A stretch of 64,000 bases of DNA from Candidatus Binatia bacterium (lineage in GTDB: Bacteria; Desulfobacterota; Binatia; UBA9968; JAJDTQ01): assembly GCA_022824205.1 (NCBI GenBank), contig JAJEAI010000111.1, positions 1 to 64,000 on the forward strand, in the 5' to 3' direction. Made by a program: the position numbers and the translations under genes. Under the pieces are notes generated by a model. That model made no database searches and had not been told where the DNA came from. It saw only the letters and a program-made list of their open reading frames with translations. This document shows positions 16,845-32,197 of this stretch, piece after piece. Every line of letters begins with the position of its first letter. Position 1 is the first letter of the stretch.

Positions 16845-16955
16845 CCCGAATCGTCATTCCCGCGCAAGCGGGAATCCAGGTGGGGTGAGGGGGGAACAGG
16901 TCCGTTTGCCCCTCCCGACCCATGGATTCCCGCTTGCGCGGTATTGACGATTCGG
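16845..16955 (+). repeat. Inverted-repeat cluster c between hydroxylase genes
   Basis: The unit GTCATTCCCGCGCAAGCGGG starts at 16853 and its mirror ends near 16948 with one arm slightly decayed (CGCGGTATTGAC). The flanks CCCGAATC and GATTCGGG extend the symmetry. It has no leading arm. It splits what would be one operon, lying between the medium and large subunit genes. Confidence 0.8.
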
Positions 16956-17004
16956 GGCAGACGGTCTCCTCCTTTGGGTCGGCTACAAGATACGACTTTG
17001 GGGT

Positions 17005-17868
17005 CTATGCCCGCGCCGCCGCGGCTTCGATGGCCCGGCGCGCGTAGACCGCCGCCATGTGGCGTTTGTACTCTTCGTCGGCGTAGGAGTCCGCGTGCGG
17101 ATCGATGCCGTCCGCGGCCCGCTCGGCCGCCGCGGCGATGACCTCCGGCGTGAGCGCTTGTCCGTTCAGGGCCGTTTCGGTGCCCGTGGCCCGGTGCGGC
17201 GTTCCGCCCACGCCCCCCAGCACCACGCGCGCGCCGGTGCAAGCGCCGGAACCGTCCAGTGTCAGCGCCGCCGCCGCGCTCACCACCACGTAACCCGAGG
17301 CCGGATGAGGCAGCTTGGCGTAGCTCGTCCGCGTGGGCGCGGCCGGCAACGGGATGTGTATGGCCGTGAGTATCTCGTGGGGTTCCAGCGCGGTGGTGAA
17401 GAAGTCCACGAAGAAGTCGTCCGCCGCCACCGTGCGCCCGCCTTCGGCCGAAGTCAGCATGAACGAAGCGTTCAGCGCCGTGAGGGTCACCGGCAGATCG
17501 GCCCCGGGATCGGCATGGGCGACGCTGCCGCCCATGGTGCCGCGGTTGCGCACCTGCAGGTCGCCGATGACCGAGGCGGTGTCCGCGAGCCCCGGCAGCA
17601 GGTTCCGCACGGTCTCCGACGCGGACACCTCGGTGTGGGTGGTCAGGGCGCCGATGATCAGGGTGTCGCCGTCCTGCCGGATGCCGCTCAGACCGGGGAT
17701 CCGGCCCAGGTCGATGAGCACCTCGGGCTGGGTCAGGCGGAGCTTCATGGCCGGCAGCAGGCTGTGTCCCCCGGCCAGGAGCTTGGCGTCCTCCCCGTGT
17801 TGCCGAAGAAGGCCGAAGACTTCCTCCAGAGAGGCCGGCGCCTCGTATCCGAAGCTGGCTGGATGCAT
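17005..17868 (-). CDS. Molybdenum hydroxylase FAD-binding medium subunit (CoxM-like)
   Basis: A 287-residue FAD-binding subunit, of normal length. It carries the two flavin motifs [13 protein letters not shown] (about residues 35-47) and [16 protein letters not shown] (about 110-126), and the CO_deh_flav C-terminal domain. It passes electrons from the iron-sulfur subunit to an acceptor. Its ATG at 17868 lies four bases after the small-subunit stop on the minus strand, so the two are coupled. The catalytic large subunit follows at 16804. Confidence 0.9.
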   Translation of the reverse strand: MHPASFGYEAPASLEEVFGLLRQHGEDAKLLAGGHSLLPAMKLRLTQPEVLIDLGRIPGLSGIRQDGDTLIIGALTTHTEVSASETVRNLLPGLADTASVIGDLQVRNRGTMGGSVAHADPGADLPVTLTALNASFMLTSAEGGRTVAADDFFVDFFTTALEPHEILTAIHIPLPAAPTRTSYAKLPHPASGYVVVSAAAALTLDGSGACTGARVVLGGVGGTPHRATGTETALNGQALTPEVIAAAAERAADGIDPHADSYADEEYKRHMAAVYARRAIEAAAARA

Positions 17869-17872
17869 GCTG

Positions 17873-18349
17873 TTACCTCGGTTGCTGGGCCGCGGTGCGG
17901 ATGGCCTTGACGATGTTCACGTAGCCTGTACAGCGGCACAGGTTGCCTTCCAGGGCGTGCTTGATGGCCTCGTCGTCCGCGTCCGGCCGGGTTTCCAGCA
18001 GGTACGCGGCGGTCATCACCATGCCCGGCGTGCAAAAGCCGCACTGGAGGCCGTGCTCTTCCTGGAAGGCCGCTTGGACGGGGTGCAGGGTGGCGCCGTC
18101 GGCCAAGCCCTCGATGGTGGTGATCTCGGCGCCGTCGGCCTGCACCGCCAGCACCGTGCAGGACTTCACCGCGGCCCCGTTGAGGTGCACCGTGCACGCG
18201 CCGCACTGGCTCGTGTCGCAGCCCACGTGGGTGCCGGTGAGGCCCAGATTCTCGCGCAGGAAGTGCACCAGCAGCAGCCGCGGCTCCACCTCGGTCGCGT
18301 GCGACGTGCCGTTCACGGTAACGTTGACAGGTCTTGCGGGGTGTTCCAT
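17873..18349 (-). CDS. Molybdenum hydroxylase 2Fe-2S small subunit (CoxS-like)
   Basis: A 158-residue two-cluster ferredoxin subunit. The plant-type cluster cysteines are Cys44, Cys49, Cys52 and Cys64 ([16 protein letters not shown]). The second cluster uses Cys103, Cys106, Cys138 and Cys140 ([10 protein letters not shown] and LCRCTGY). All eight are present. It is first in the minus-strand small-medium-large operon and relays electrons from the molybdenum site to FAD. The helicase gene upstream ends 140 bases away. Confidence 0.92.
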   Translation of the reverse strand: MEHPARPVNVTVNGTSHATEVEPRLLLVHFLRENLGLTGTHVGCDTSQCGACTVHLNGAAVKSCTVLAVQADGAEITTIEGLADGATLHPVQAAFQEEHGLQCGFCTPGMVMTAAYLLETRPDADDEAIKHALEGNLCRCTGYVNIVKAIRTAAQQPR

Positions 18350-18489
18350 GTCTTCCTCGTCAGAGTTGCTGGTCTCCGGCAGGTTCTCTCCGCGCCAGGC
18401 AGGTCATGGCCCGGCTGACCTACCGCGCTCCGCCAACCGACTTCAAACACTCCCATGGCGTTTCGTCAAGCGGCCCGGACGTCGTGCGG

Positions 18490-19800
18490 TTACGGTTGTT
18501 CCGTGGCCGGCGCCGCCTGCCGGGCGGCGGCCTCCGCGTGAGGTTCGTGTCGCGCGCCGGGTTGGCCCGAGCGCTTGCGCGGCCGGCGGCGTTTGCCCGC
18601 CGGACGTGCGCGCTTGGCCTCGCCGGTGTCCGGGTTCGGCTTGCGTGCCCGGGGCTTCTTGCCCGGCTGTCCTTCCGACGGCCGCGGAATGGATTGGCCC
18701 AGGATCTTTTCGATGGCCACCACGGACTTGCTGTCGGCGGCGGTGGCGAAGCTCGTGGCCCGGCCGACGGCGGTCATGCGGGCGGTGCGGCCGATGCGGT
18801 GGACGTAGTCTTCCGGCGTGTAGGGGAGGTCGTAGTTGATGACGTGGGCAATGTTGTCGACGTCGAGGCCGCGGGCGGCGATGTCGGTGGCCACGAGGAT
18901 GCGGTGACGCCCCCGGCGGAACCCTTCCAGGGCGGCGCGGCGCCGCTCCAGCGACAGGTTGCCGTGGATCTCGGCGGCGCGATGGCCGCTGCGTCTCAAG
19001 GTCTCGGCGATGACGTCGGCGCGGCTCTTGGTGCGGGTGAACACCAGCACGGATTCGTCGTTGCCCTTGAGGAGCGACAGCAGGAGCGAGGTCTTGGCCC
19101 CCGGCGTGGTGTCGTGGAGCGTGTGCGTGACGCCGTCCGCGGGTGTGGCCGGCTTGGCGACCACGGCCTTGAAGGGGTCTCGCAACGACATGCGCACCAG
19201 CTCCCGCAGGTCGGTGGGCAAGGTGGCGGAGTAGAGGAAGCTCTGGCGCTCGGGCGGGAGCGCGTCGATGACCTGGTTCAGTTGATCGGCGAAGCCCATG
19301 TCGAGCATGCGGTCGGCCTCGTCCAGGACCACCACTTCCACCTCTCGCAGGTCCAGGTGTCCGTCCCACATGAGGTCCAGCAGCCGGCCGGGCGTGGCTA
19401 CGATGATCTCGGGGTACCGTCCCAGGCCGCGGATTTGCGCCTGCATGTCGGCACCGCCCACCACCGTGGTGGCGTAGACCCGCAGCGAACGACCGAGTTG
19501 GTCGATGGTTTCCTGGATCTGGAACGCCAGCTCGCGCGTCGGCGCCAGGATCAGGCCGCGCGGCGGTCCTTCCGGCGAACCCGCGAGCCGCTCCACCATG
19601 GGGATCACGAACGCCGCGGTCTTGCCGGTGCCGGTCTGCGCGCAGCCGAGGACGTCGCGGCCTTCAAGGGCCGGGGGCAGAGCCTTTGCCTGTATGGGAG
19701 TGGGGGAAACGAAGCCGATCCTGGCGAGATCCTTGAGCAGTGGATCGGAAAGACCCAATGTGTCGAACGATGCGGAGTCCGAGTTTGACGAGTTTGACAT
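18490..19800 (-). CDS. rhlE: DEAD-box RNA helicase (RhlE-like)
   Basis: A 436-residue ATP-dependent RNA helicase. It has the Q motif region (GFVSPTPIQAKAL), Walker A AQTGTGKTAAF, PTRELAFQI, TPGRLLD, DEAD in VLDEADRMLDMGF, SAT in LYSATLP, and HRIGRTAR. The C-terminus is a basic low-complexity tail (KRRRPRKRSGQPG), as in RhlE. The ATG at 19800 starts MSNSSNSDSASF; a GTG at 19899 would add 33 residues without family resemblance. It lies downstream of an RRM gene on the same strand, and together they look like an RNA-remodelling, possibly cold-responsive, operon. Confidence 0.9.
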   Translation of the reverse strand: MSNSSNSDSASFDTLGLSDPLLKDLARIGFVSPTPIQAKALPPALEGRDVLGCAQTGTGKTAAFVIPMVERLAGSPEGPPRGLILAPTRELAFQIQETIDQLGRSLRVYATTVVGGADMQAQIRGLGRYPEIIVATPGRLLDLMWDGHLDLREVEVVVLDEADRMLDMGFADQLNQVIDALPPERQSFLYSATLPTDLRELVRMSLRDPFKAVVAKPATPADGVTHTLHDTTPGAKTSLLLSLLKGNDESVLVFTRTKSRADVIAETLRRSGHRAAEIHGNLSLERRRAALEGFRRGRHRILVATDIAARGLDVDNIAHVINYDLPYTPEDYVHRIGRTARMTAVGRATSFATAADSKSVVAIEKILGQSIPRPSEGQPGKKPRARKPNPDTGEAKRARPAGKRRRPRKRSGQPGARHEPHAEAAARQAAPATEQP

Positions 19801-19954
19801 AAATGATTTCTTTGCGTTGAAGCGGTCTCGGAAGTATGGCTGATGGTTGACGGGCACACGCTTCAGCCGGGGTTTCGGTATTGAAAACTTGGCGGTCACC
19901 GTCCCGTCACGGGACCGCCAAGCTGGATGGTTCGGTACGTGGAATGTACTTACG

Positions 19955-20281
19955 TTACCAGCGGCTCGGTCTGCCTCCGCCCGACCGCCTGTTGCCTCCG
20001 CCGCCGCCCGCGTTGCCGAAACCGGACCTTCGCTCCTGCGGACGTGCCTCGTTCACTGTCAGCGTCCGGCCCTGAAGCTCCGTTCCATTGAGAGCGTCGA
20101 TGGCCTTCTGGCAATCTTCGCTCGATCCCATTTCCACGAAACCGAAGCCACGCGACTGGCCGGTGAACTTGTCCGCGATGACCGTGGCGGACTCCACCGT
20201 CCCGTGCTCGGTGAAGATCTCCTCGAGCTGGCCATCCGTCACGGAATAGGGCAAACCGCCCACGTACAATTTCTGACTCAT
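19955..20281 (-). CDS. RRM-domain RNA-binding protein, glycine-rich tail
   Basis: A 108-residue protein with one RNA recognition motif: RNP2 is LYVGGL at residues 5-10 and RNP1 is RGFGFVEM near residue 45. The tail is glycine- and arginine-rich (GNAGGGGGNRRSGGGRP), like the cyanobacterial and proteobacterial Rbp proteins. The ATG at 20281 follows TTGGAGAAATAC; a longer start at 20305 is less well placed. It probably binds mRNA and acts with the helicase encoded 155 bases downstream on the same strand. Related proteins are often cold-induced. Confidence 0.9.
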   Translation of the reverse strand: MSQKLYVGGLPYSVTDGQLEEIFTEHGTVESATVIADKFTGQSRGFGFVEMGSSEDCQKAIDALNGTELQGRTLTVNEARPQERRSGFGNAGGGGGNRRSGGGRPSRW

Positions 20282-20442
20282 GTATTTCTCCAATGTTTGA
20301 GACAAAAGAAAACCAGTCTGTTCGACCCTGGGATCGCCGCCTTGGGCAAGAACATGCGTCCTTCACGGCACGTGGTGAATTTTGCTTTGGACTAGAGCTT
20401 CGACGGGAAGATTAGGCTGGAACACAGCTTGAATAAGGAGGG

Positions 20443-20471
20443 ACTTTAACCGTATCCGGCCTCCGTGTCAA
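20443..20471 (-). promoter_or_regulatory. Sigma-70-type promoter of the RRM-helicase operon
   Basis: On the minus strand a perfect TTGACA (20471 to 20466) is followed after 17 bases by TAAAGT (20448 to 20443), a 4/6 match. The start near 20436 gives a leader of about 155 bases before the ATG at 20281. Long leaders are common on cold-shock genes, but no conserved cold-box is claimed. Confidence 0.55.
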
Positions 20472-20579
20472 CGAGCGCGGAGACCTCGGTCGCAACTACT
20501 CGCCACGTCGCTACCGGCTCGACACCGGTAGGGAACCGGGAATGGGGGATCGGCAGACGACCGAATGACCGGCGCGGGA

Positions 20580-20777
20580 TCAGATGTCCTCTATAGGAGG
20601 TTGCGGGCCGGGGACGATATCCGCGATGTCGGGATCGATGTCATCGCCGCGTTCCGGCCGGTCTTGCCGGGCTTCCTTGCGTTCGGCGCGTCGCCTGGCC
20701 TTCTCCTCCTTCTTCTCCTGCTTCGCGCGTTCCCGTTGCCGCTTGGCAAAAGTGGTTCGTGGTTGGGCCATTCCCAT
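20580..20777 (-). CDS. Small conserved basic/acidic protein
   Basis: A 65-residue protein: MAQPRTTFAKRQRERAKQEK and a run of mixed Lys/Glu/Arg, then an acidic tail DDIDPDIADIVPGPQPP. Proteins starting RTTFxKRQRERAxQEKxxEK occur widely in Deltaproteobacteria and relatives as uncharacterised short ORFs, and I recognise the pattern only at that level. The charged segment should form one long helix. An internal ATG at 20771 is an equally good start. A nearby hairpin (CTACCGG...CCGGTAG, around 20514-20534) lies downstream and could help end transcription, but has no T-tract. Confidence 0.6.
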   Translation of the reverse strand: MGMAQPRTTFAKRQRERAKQEKKEEKARRRAERKEARQDRPERGDDIDPDIADIVPGPQPPIEDI

Positions 20778-20852
20778 AGTTTAGCGGTTCTCGCCGCGAA
20801 CGCCAAATGGGTGACGGTTCCGGGCCCACGCGAACCGGGCGCTCCGGTGCCG

Positions 20853-21356
20853 CTACATCGCCAATCCGTCAATGAACCGCGCGCCGGGTATGTTGTGGAG
20901 GTCTTTCGGGGCGATTTTGAGCTTGGACGAACGGCTTCCCGAGCCGAGGATGACGTACTCTTGCGACAACAGGTTAGGGTCCGCGTACACCGGCAGACCC
21001 ACGGGCAGCGCGAACGCGGTGACGCCGCCGATCATCATCCCGGTCAACTCACGGGTCTCCTCGGCGGATGCGAACGAGGCCCTCGACACCCCCATGAGCC
21101 TCTTGACCGTCTTGTTGACGTCCAGCCGCGCGGAAGCCTGGACGATGCACGCGCAATACTTCTTCTCGCCGCGCTTGGACGCCACGATGATGGTGTTGCC
21201 GCTGGTCTCCAGCGGAAAGCGGTACTTGGCACAGAAATCCGCGGTATCGGCGAACGCCGGGTCGATGTGAACGAGTTCGTAGGCGACGCCCAGTTCCTCG
21301 AGGGCGGCCATGACACGCGTCTCGATGTCCGTGGCGGCGTCTTCGGTGCTTGTCAT
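20853..21356 (-). CDS. YbaK/aminoacyl-tRNA deacylase domain protein
   Basis: A 167-residue YbaK/EbsC/ProXp-type editing domain that hydrolyses mischarged aminoacyl-tRNA in trans. The signature lysine lies in LDVNKTVKRLMG, and GMMIGGVTAFALP matches the conserved GGVSPFG-like loop. ALEELGVAYELVHIDPAFAD forms the first strand and helix. The ATG at 21356 follows GGAGG by nine bases; an ATG at 21371 would overlap that site. It begins 17 bases after the orphan molybdenum hydroxylase gene, on the same strand. The tRNA specificity is unknown. Confidence 0.8.
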   Translation of the reverse strand: MTSTEDAATDIETRVMAALEELGVAYELVHIDPAFADTADFCAKYRFPLETSGNTIIVASKRGEKKYCACIVQASARLDVNKTVKRLMGVSRASFASAEETRELTGMMIGGVTAFALPVGLPVYADPNLLSQEYVILGSGSRSSKLKIAPKDLHNIPGARFIDGLAM

Positions 21357-21372
21357 GCGGTGCGCCTCCACG

Positions 21373-23652
21373 TCAGCTCCCGCGCTCCATCAGCCGGTAC
21401 ACCCGCTCCGGGCTCATGGGCAGGTCCCGCACCACCACGCCCACGGCGTTGCGCAGGGCCGCGGCGATGGCGGGCGCCACCGGGGCGAGGCCGCCCTCGG
21501 CCATGCCCTTGCTGCCGAAGGGGCCGGGTCCGTCGCCGTTCTCGATGAGGACGGAGTCGAACACCGCGGGCAGGTCCTTGAAGCGCGGCAGCGCGTAGTC
21601 GATGGCGCTGGGGTTGAGCAGCAGCGCGCCGTCGAACACCTGCTCCTCGGTGAGGGAGTTGCCCATGCCGAACATGACCGAGCCCTGTTCCTGGCCCTCG
21701 CACCGGAGCGGGTGCATGGCCTGGCCGATGTCGGCCGACGAGACGTAGCTCACGCAGCGTGCACGGCCGGTCTCTTCATCCACCGCCATCACGGCGATGC
21801 CGGCGTTGATCTCCCAGGTGCGGATGTCGATGCGGTCACGGGTGAGGGCCTTGTCCATGCCCCGGCCCACCAGGGTGCCGGTGGTGCGCCCCGCCAACTC
21901 ATCCAGGCTCATGACCGGCTCGCCGTCGCTCGAGAAGACGCCGTCGTCCAGCGACAGGTTCCGGGCGTCCCGGTCGGTGAGCGCCCCGGCCTGTTGCAGC
22001 AGCAGCTCCCGCAACTCCTCGGAGGCCCGCTGCACCGCGTTGCCCATGAGCACGGTGATGCGGCTGCCGTAAACCCCGGAGGCGCCGGGCGCGGTGCTGG
22101 TGTCGTAGGGGGCGATGTCGATGCGGTCGAGGCCGACGCCGAGGGTTTCCGCGGCGGTCTGGGCCAGCACCGTCTTGGCGCCGCCGCCGATCTCCGGCGC
22201 GTTGGCGTGCACGGTGAAGGTGGCGTCGTCGTTGAATTCGATGCGGGCGTTGTACTGGGTGGTGGACAAATCCTTGATGGCGCAGGCGATGCCGGTGCCG
22301 GTCTTCTCGCCGGGCCGGGCGAGGGATTCCGCAGCGTGTTCCCGTTGGGACGCCTCGAAACGCTCCAGGCAGACCTGGAACGTGGCCAGCGGGTCGCCGT
22401 CGAGCGGCGGCCCGCCGAGCACGTACCGTTCACCGGAGCGCAGCAGGTTCTTGAGGCGGAACTCGATGGGGTCGTAGCCCAGCTCGGTGCAGATGCGGTC
22501 GGTGTGCGCCTCGCACGCCCAGCCGAGCTGTACGCTGCCGATGCCGCGGAAAGCCCCGGCGGGTACCTTGTTGGTATAGACCGAGTGGCAGTCCGCGCGC
22601 GCGTGCTCCACGCGGTAGGGGCCCACGGCGCGGAACGCGGCCTTGCGAGTGACCTGGATGCCGAAGTCCGCGTAGGCGCCGGTGTCGAGATAGATCCTGG
22701 CCTCGCGGCACAGCAGCGTGCCGTCCTCGCGCAACCCGGTGCGGATCTCGATCTCGGCCGGATGGCGGCGCGCCGTGAACGCGGTCTCTTCCATGGACAG
22801 GCGGAGCTGCACCGGCACCCCGGCCGCGGCCGCCGCCAGCACCGCCAGGTGCTCCATGCTCACGTGCCCCTTGGAGCCGAAGCCACCGCCCACGTAAGGG
22901 ACCTTCACCGTCACCTGCCCGGGCTCCAGCCCGAACATGCGTGCCAGTTCGTCGCGCACCGGAAAGGGCGCCTGTGAGGAGCTGTGCACGGTGACGGACC
23001 GGTCGTCCACCATGGCCGCGGCGCAGTGGGGCTCCATGGGGTAGTGGAACAGCGACGGAAACGTAAAGCGGTCCTCGATGACGCGGGCGGCCTCGCGGAA
23101 GGCGCGCTCCGGATCGCCCTCGATGAAGTGGGTGCCGCCGCAGTGGTTGTGGGCGTAGTCGTACTCGAAGTCGTCGGCGCCCTCGGTGTCGTAGACGGCG
23201 TCCGCGTCGTGCACCAGCGTGCCGCCCTCGATCGCCGACCGCACTTCCGCCACCTGGGGCAGCGGCGTGTAGCGCACCTCCACCCGGGCCGCCGCCTCCA
23301 CCGCGGCGGTCTCGCTGTCCGCCACCACGATGGCCACGGGCTCGCCCTGGAAGCGGGCCTTTTCGTGGGCCAGCACCGGGCGGTCCTTCACCGACTGCCC
23401 GTAGGGCTTGAGTGCGCGAAGGCACCCGAGCCGCCCGAGGTCCAGGCTGTCGTAGGTGATGATGGTGTGGACGCCCGGAACCGCGCGCGCGGCTTCGAGG
23501 TCGAACCCGTCGATGCGCGCGTGGGGATGGGGGCTCGAGACGAGCCTGGCGAACTTCATCCCCGGCACCGTAAGGTCCGCCGTGTAGACGGCGGTCCCGG
23601 TGACCTTTTCGTCCGCGTCCAGGCTGCGGACCGATCGGCCGACGTATTTCAT
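21373..23652 (-). CDS. Orphan molybdenum hydroxylase large subunit (xanthine dehydrogenase family)
   Basis: A 759-residue catalytic subunit like the one at 14492 but from a different subgroup. It begins MKYVGRSVRSLDADEKVTGT and has VPYVGGGFGSKGHVS and the active-site region VPAGAFRGIGS. No 2Fe-2S or FAD subunit gene adjoins it, which is unusual because the enzyme needs an electron path. It could borrow subunits from the set at 17005-18349 or from elsewhere in the genome. The ATG at 23652 follows GGAGC; upstream in-frame codons are in repeat DNA and are not part of the gene. Confidence 0.85.
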   Translation of the reverse strand: MKYVGRSVRSLDADEKVTGTAVYTADLTVPGMKFARLVSSPHPHARIDGFDLEAARAVPGVHTIITYDSLDLGRLGCLRALKPYGQSVKDRPVLAHEKARFQGEPVAIVVADSETAAVEAAARVEVRYTPLPQVAEVRSAIEGGTLVHDADAVYDTEGADDFEYDYAHNHCGGTHFIEGDPERAFREAARVIEDRFTFPSLFHYPMEPHCAAAMVDDRSVTVHSSSQAPFPVRDELARMFGLEPGQVTVKVPYVGGGFGSKGHVSMEHLAVLAAAAAGVPVQLRLSMEETAFTARRHPAEIEIRTGLREDGTLLCREARIYLDTGAYADFGIQVTRKAAFRAVGPYRVEHARADCHSVYTNKVPAGAFRGIGSVQLGWACEAHTDRICTELGYDPIEFRLKNLLRSGERYVLGGPPLDGDPLATFQVCLERFEASQREHAAESLARPGEKTGTGIACAIKDLSTTQYNARIEFNDDATFTVHANAPEIGGGAKTVLAQTAAETLGVGLDRIDIAPYDTSTAPGASGVYGSRITVLMGNAVQRASEELRELLLQQAGALTDRDARNLSLDDGVFSSDGEPVMSLDELAGRTTGTLVGRGMDKALTRDRIDIRTWEINAGIAVMAVDEETGRARCVSYVSSADIGQAMHPLRCEGQEQGSVMFGMGNSLTEEQVFDGALLLNPSAIDYALPRFKDLPAVFDSVLIENGDGPGPFGSKGMAEGGLAPVAPAIAAALRNAVGVVVRDLPMSPERVYRLMERGS

Positions 23653-23730
23653 CGAGAAAGCTCCATTGCTTGGGTTGGGTACCTCTATAACGAACCTGCA
23701 ACGATACCGGAAACGAATGCATCCCGCACT

Positions 23731-23904
23731 GTCATTCCCGCGCAAGCTCATTCCCGCGGAAGCGGGAATCCAGGCCCGGCCGACCACCTTGTCCTCGCCC
23801 TCGATGAGTCATTCCCGCGGAAGCGGGAATCCAGGGGTGGCGGTGTGGCGACCCCATTGCCCCAGGCCGCACCCCGCCTGGATTCCCGCTTGCGCGGGAA
23901 TGAC
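23731..23904 (+). repeat. Inverted-repeat cluster d
   Basis: Three hairpin halves are nested: one at 23731, a second beginning inside it at 23749 (CATTCCCGCGGAAGCGGGAA), and a third at 23808, with a mirror copy ending at 23904. The nesting suggests one copy inserted into another. It lies in the 531-base gap between the divergent hydroxylase and gltB genes. The remaining 280 bases before gltB show no gene and no clear promoter. Confidence 0.8.
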
Positions 23905-24184
23905 GTATTGGAGGGCCGGGAATGACCGAGGGCCGGTCAGGCATGGCGGAAACCGCCGTACATTGATAGACTGACGGGACGACGTCGACGAATCCAGCCG
24001 ACCGCCCGCCCTCGGCACCAGCGTTCAGGGAATTTCCGCGCTGACGGGTCGCCCCCGGCGGACCTGTCAGCGCGTCCTCAACCGAACGTGGTAGCTGCTG
24101 AATTCCGGTCCGTTTTGTGGTATTCGCGATAGTTTCGAGTGCCGGCAGGACGGGTACGAACCGTCGTGCAGAGGTCTGTTCGAC

Positions 24185-28747
<4,563 letters not shown>

Positions 28748-28855
28748 GCCGACGCTACAACTCGGATACGCCTACGTTCCAGATCGTCATCCCCCAGCGA
28801 AGCTGGCTGTGTGGATACCCCGGTCGGATACGAGTTGGCACCGATGCTTCGTCCC

Positions 28856-29113
28856 GTCATTTCCGCGGAACGGGGTGTGTCGAAACTCCCAAGGCACCCA
28901 CGTCACAGAATGTCATTCCCGCGGAAGCGGGAATCCAGGGGCAGGGGAGCGGCACTACAGCGGCGTTTCCCCGCCTCGCCACCCCTGGATTCCCGCTTCC
29001 GCGGGAATGACGATTAGGCCGAAGTTCCGGCTGGAACTTCAGATTAGGGGGGTTGGTGCCGTTTCGTGTCCGAGCAGGGTATGGACCCAGTCTGGGAAGC
29101 AGGAATCCAGGGG
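28856..29113 (+). repeat. Composite inverted-repeat cluster e between gltB and gltD
   Basis: A leading arm starts at 28856 (GTCATTTCCGCGGAACGGGG, then TGTGTCGAAAC). The hairpin begins at 28912, 56 bases later, and its mirror ends at 29011. A decayed partial unit with CCAGTCTGGGAAGCAGGAAT follows at about 29090-29113. A more diverged arm (GTCATCCCCCAGCGAAGCTG) precedes it near 28786. Together these fill the 389-base gap between gltB and gltD, which otherwise holds nothing. Confidence 0.85.
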
Positions 29114-29136
29114 CGGCGAGGGGTAAGTCAGCAACA

Positions 29137-30633
<1,497 letters not shown>

Positions 30634-31045
30634 CCGGCGTTTGGCTTCGCCGGGTTGCGCGGTTCCGGGGACCCGGAACTCAACGCGCACGGCGCACAAC
30701 ATCCTCCAACAAGAACTGAGAATTCACGCTGTTGCTGCCGTCTTGCCACCCCGTGGTAGTGGCTTCGGCCTTGTTTCGTTGACTCTCGGTCGTACCACAT
30801 CCTCCCTCTTCTCGACGTACTATCCTATACGACTCCGTTCGGGGCAGTGTCCCCCCTTTCCCCTTAAACTTGGGGGGTCCTCGAGGGGGTGGTCTAGTAT
30901 ACTGTTATTACTATTACGGTTACCGGAGCCGTTGAGAAAATCGCGGTGCGATGAACCGAGGAATCGGCACCTGTCGGAATCCGTCAGGTAAGGCGCTCGC
31001 CAAGGTGCGCCGATCCAGAGACTCTTGCCCTAGAGGGGAGCCGCA
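30634..31045. other. Non-coding gap with hairpin and GC/AT-contrasted tract
   Basis: No gene is seen in these 412 bases. A perfect 7-bp stem with a 4-base loop (GTTCCGG-GGAC-CCGGAAC) lies at 30662-30679, 29 bases after gltD, and may act as a terminator although it lacks a T-tract. Farther on is a run of C and G tracts (about 30851-30890), then an AT-rich stretch with TATACT at 30898. No -35 element is convincing, so no promoter is called. Confidence 0.4.
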
Positions 31046-32197
31046 GTGAGCCGAGAAGACCTGTATCAGCGCATCCTTTCGTCGTTGCACGAAACGGCGT
31101 TGGAGGACTCTCACTGGCCGGAAACCTCTGCCTTGATTGATGAAGCATGCGCGGTGAAGGGCAGTGCCCTGGCGGCCATCGAAGCAGGTCCTCGGGACAT
31201 ACCCAAGGCCCTCTTCGTGTGGATCTGCTCGGAGGGGCAACGCCAGACAGAGCTGGAGCACCTGTACTTCGAACGTTATTTTTCGCTGGATCAACGCATG
31301 GTTCGCGGCCGTCGATTGCCGGAAAGCCAACTGGTCCACGTATCGTCGCTCTATACCCCCGAGGAGCTCAAGACCTCCCTGTTCTACAACGAAGTGTTGC
31401 CCCTCTATAACAGCCAGAATGGCCATTGTGCGCGTCTCGACGGGCTGGGCAGTTCGCATATCGGATGGGCGGTCGAGGATCCGGTCAAAGGAGACGGATT
31501 GTCGTCCGCTCAAGTCCAGACGATCAACGGCCTTATGCCCCACCTGCGTCAATTCGTACGCGTGAGGCAGGCCTTGGTCGATGCCGACGCGCTCGGCTCG
31601 TCCCTCGCCATGCTGCTCGACAACACGCGGATCGGCGTCGTCCAACTGGACCGGAGCGGACGGATAGTGGAGGCCAATGACCGTGCCGGTGAACTGCTGC
31701 GTAGAGGCGACGGGTTGGTCGACCGGGGCGGTTCACTACACGCGTTCTCACCAGTAGAAGACGCCGAGCTCCAGAGGCTCCTGGCACGCGCCCTCCCCGC
31801 GTTCGGGCGCCAGGGCGTCAGCGGCTCGATGGTGGTGGGACATCCGGTTCTCTTGCCGCGGCTGGCGTTGCACATCAGTCCTACGGTCGAAGGACAGCCG
31901 AACGTACGTCCTCGCCGTGTCGCGGCGCTTGTGCTGGTGGTCGATCCGGCGACCCGGATGGCCATCGATCCGTCCCTGGTGGCCGCCGCACTCGGCCTTA
32001 CGAAGTCCGAGTCCCACGTTGCCGTGTTATTGGCCGAAGGAAACACCATCCGCGACATCGCCATCACGACGGGCCGGACCGAAAGCACCATCCGTTGGCA
32101 TGTCAAACAGATCTTGAACAAGCACGGTCTCTCTCGGCAGATGGAGTTGGTGCAACTGGTGCTGCCCCTCGCCATCCTGCCGAAAGATCGGCCCTGA
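31046..32197 (+). CDS. LuxR-type transcriptional regulator with PAS-like sensor
   Basis: A 383-residue protein. Residues about 190-220 (LLDNTRIGVVQLDRSGRIVE, then ANDRAGELL) are a PAS-like core. The C-terminal 60 residues form a LuxR/FixJ helix-turn-helix: LTKSESHVAVLLAEGNTIRD, TGRTESTIRWHVKQILNKHG. There is no receiver domain and no autoinducer-binding motif, so it senses an unknown ligand through the N-terminal and PAS regions. The GTG start at 31046 follows GAGGGGAGCCGCA. The TbpB-like lipoprotein gene starts 208 bases downstream on the same strand and may be its target or operon partner. Confidence 0.85.
   Translation: MSREDLYQRILSSLHETALEDSHWPETSALIDEACAVKGSALAAIEAGPRDIPKALFVWICSEGQRQTELEHLYFERYFSLDQRMVRGRRLPESQLVHVSSLYTPEELKTSLFYNEVLPLYNSQNGHCARLDGLGSSHIGWAVEDPVKGDGLSSAQVQTINGLMPHLRQFVRVRQALVDADALGSSLAMLLDNTRIGVVQLDRSGRIVEANDRAGELLRRGDGLVDRGGSLHAFSPVEDAELQRLLARALPAFGRQGVSGSMVVGHPVLLPRLALHISPTVEGQPNVRPRRVAALVLVVDPATRMAIDPSLVAAALGLTKSESHVAVLLAEGNTIRDIAITTGRTESTIRWHVKQILNKHGLSRQMELVQLVLPLAILPKDRP

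Noticed and set aside
30895..30905. TATACT upstream of the LuxR gene as a promoter
   Set aside because: No acceptable -35 element at 16-18 bases; left uncalled.
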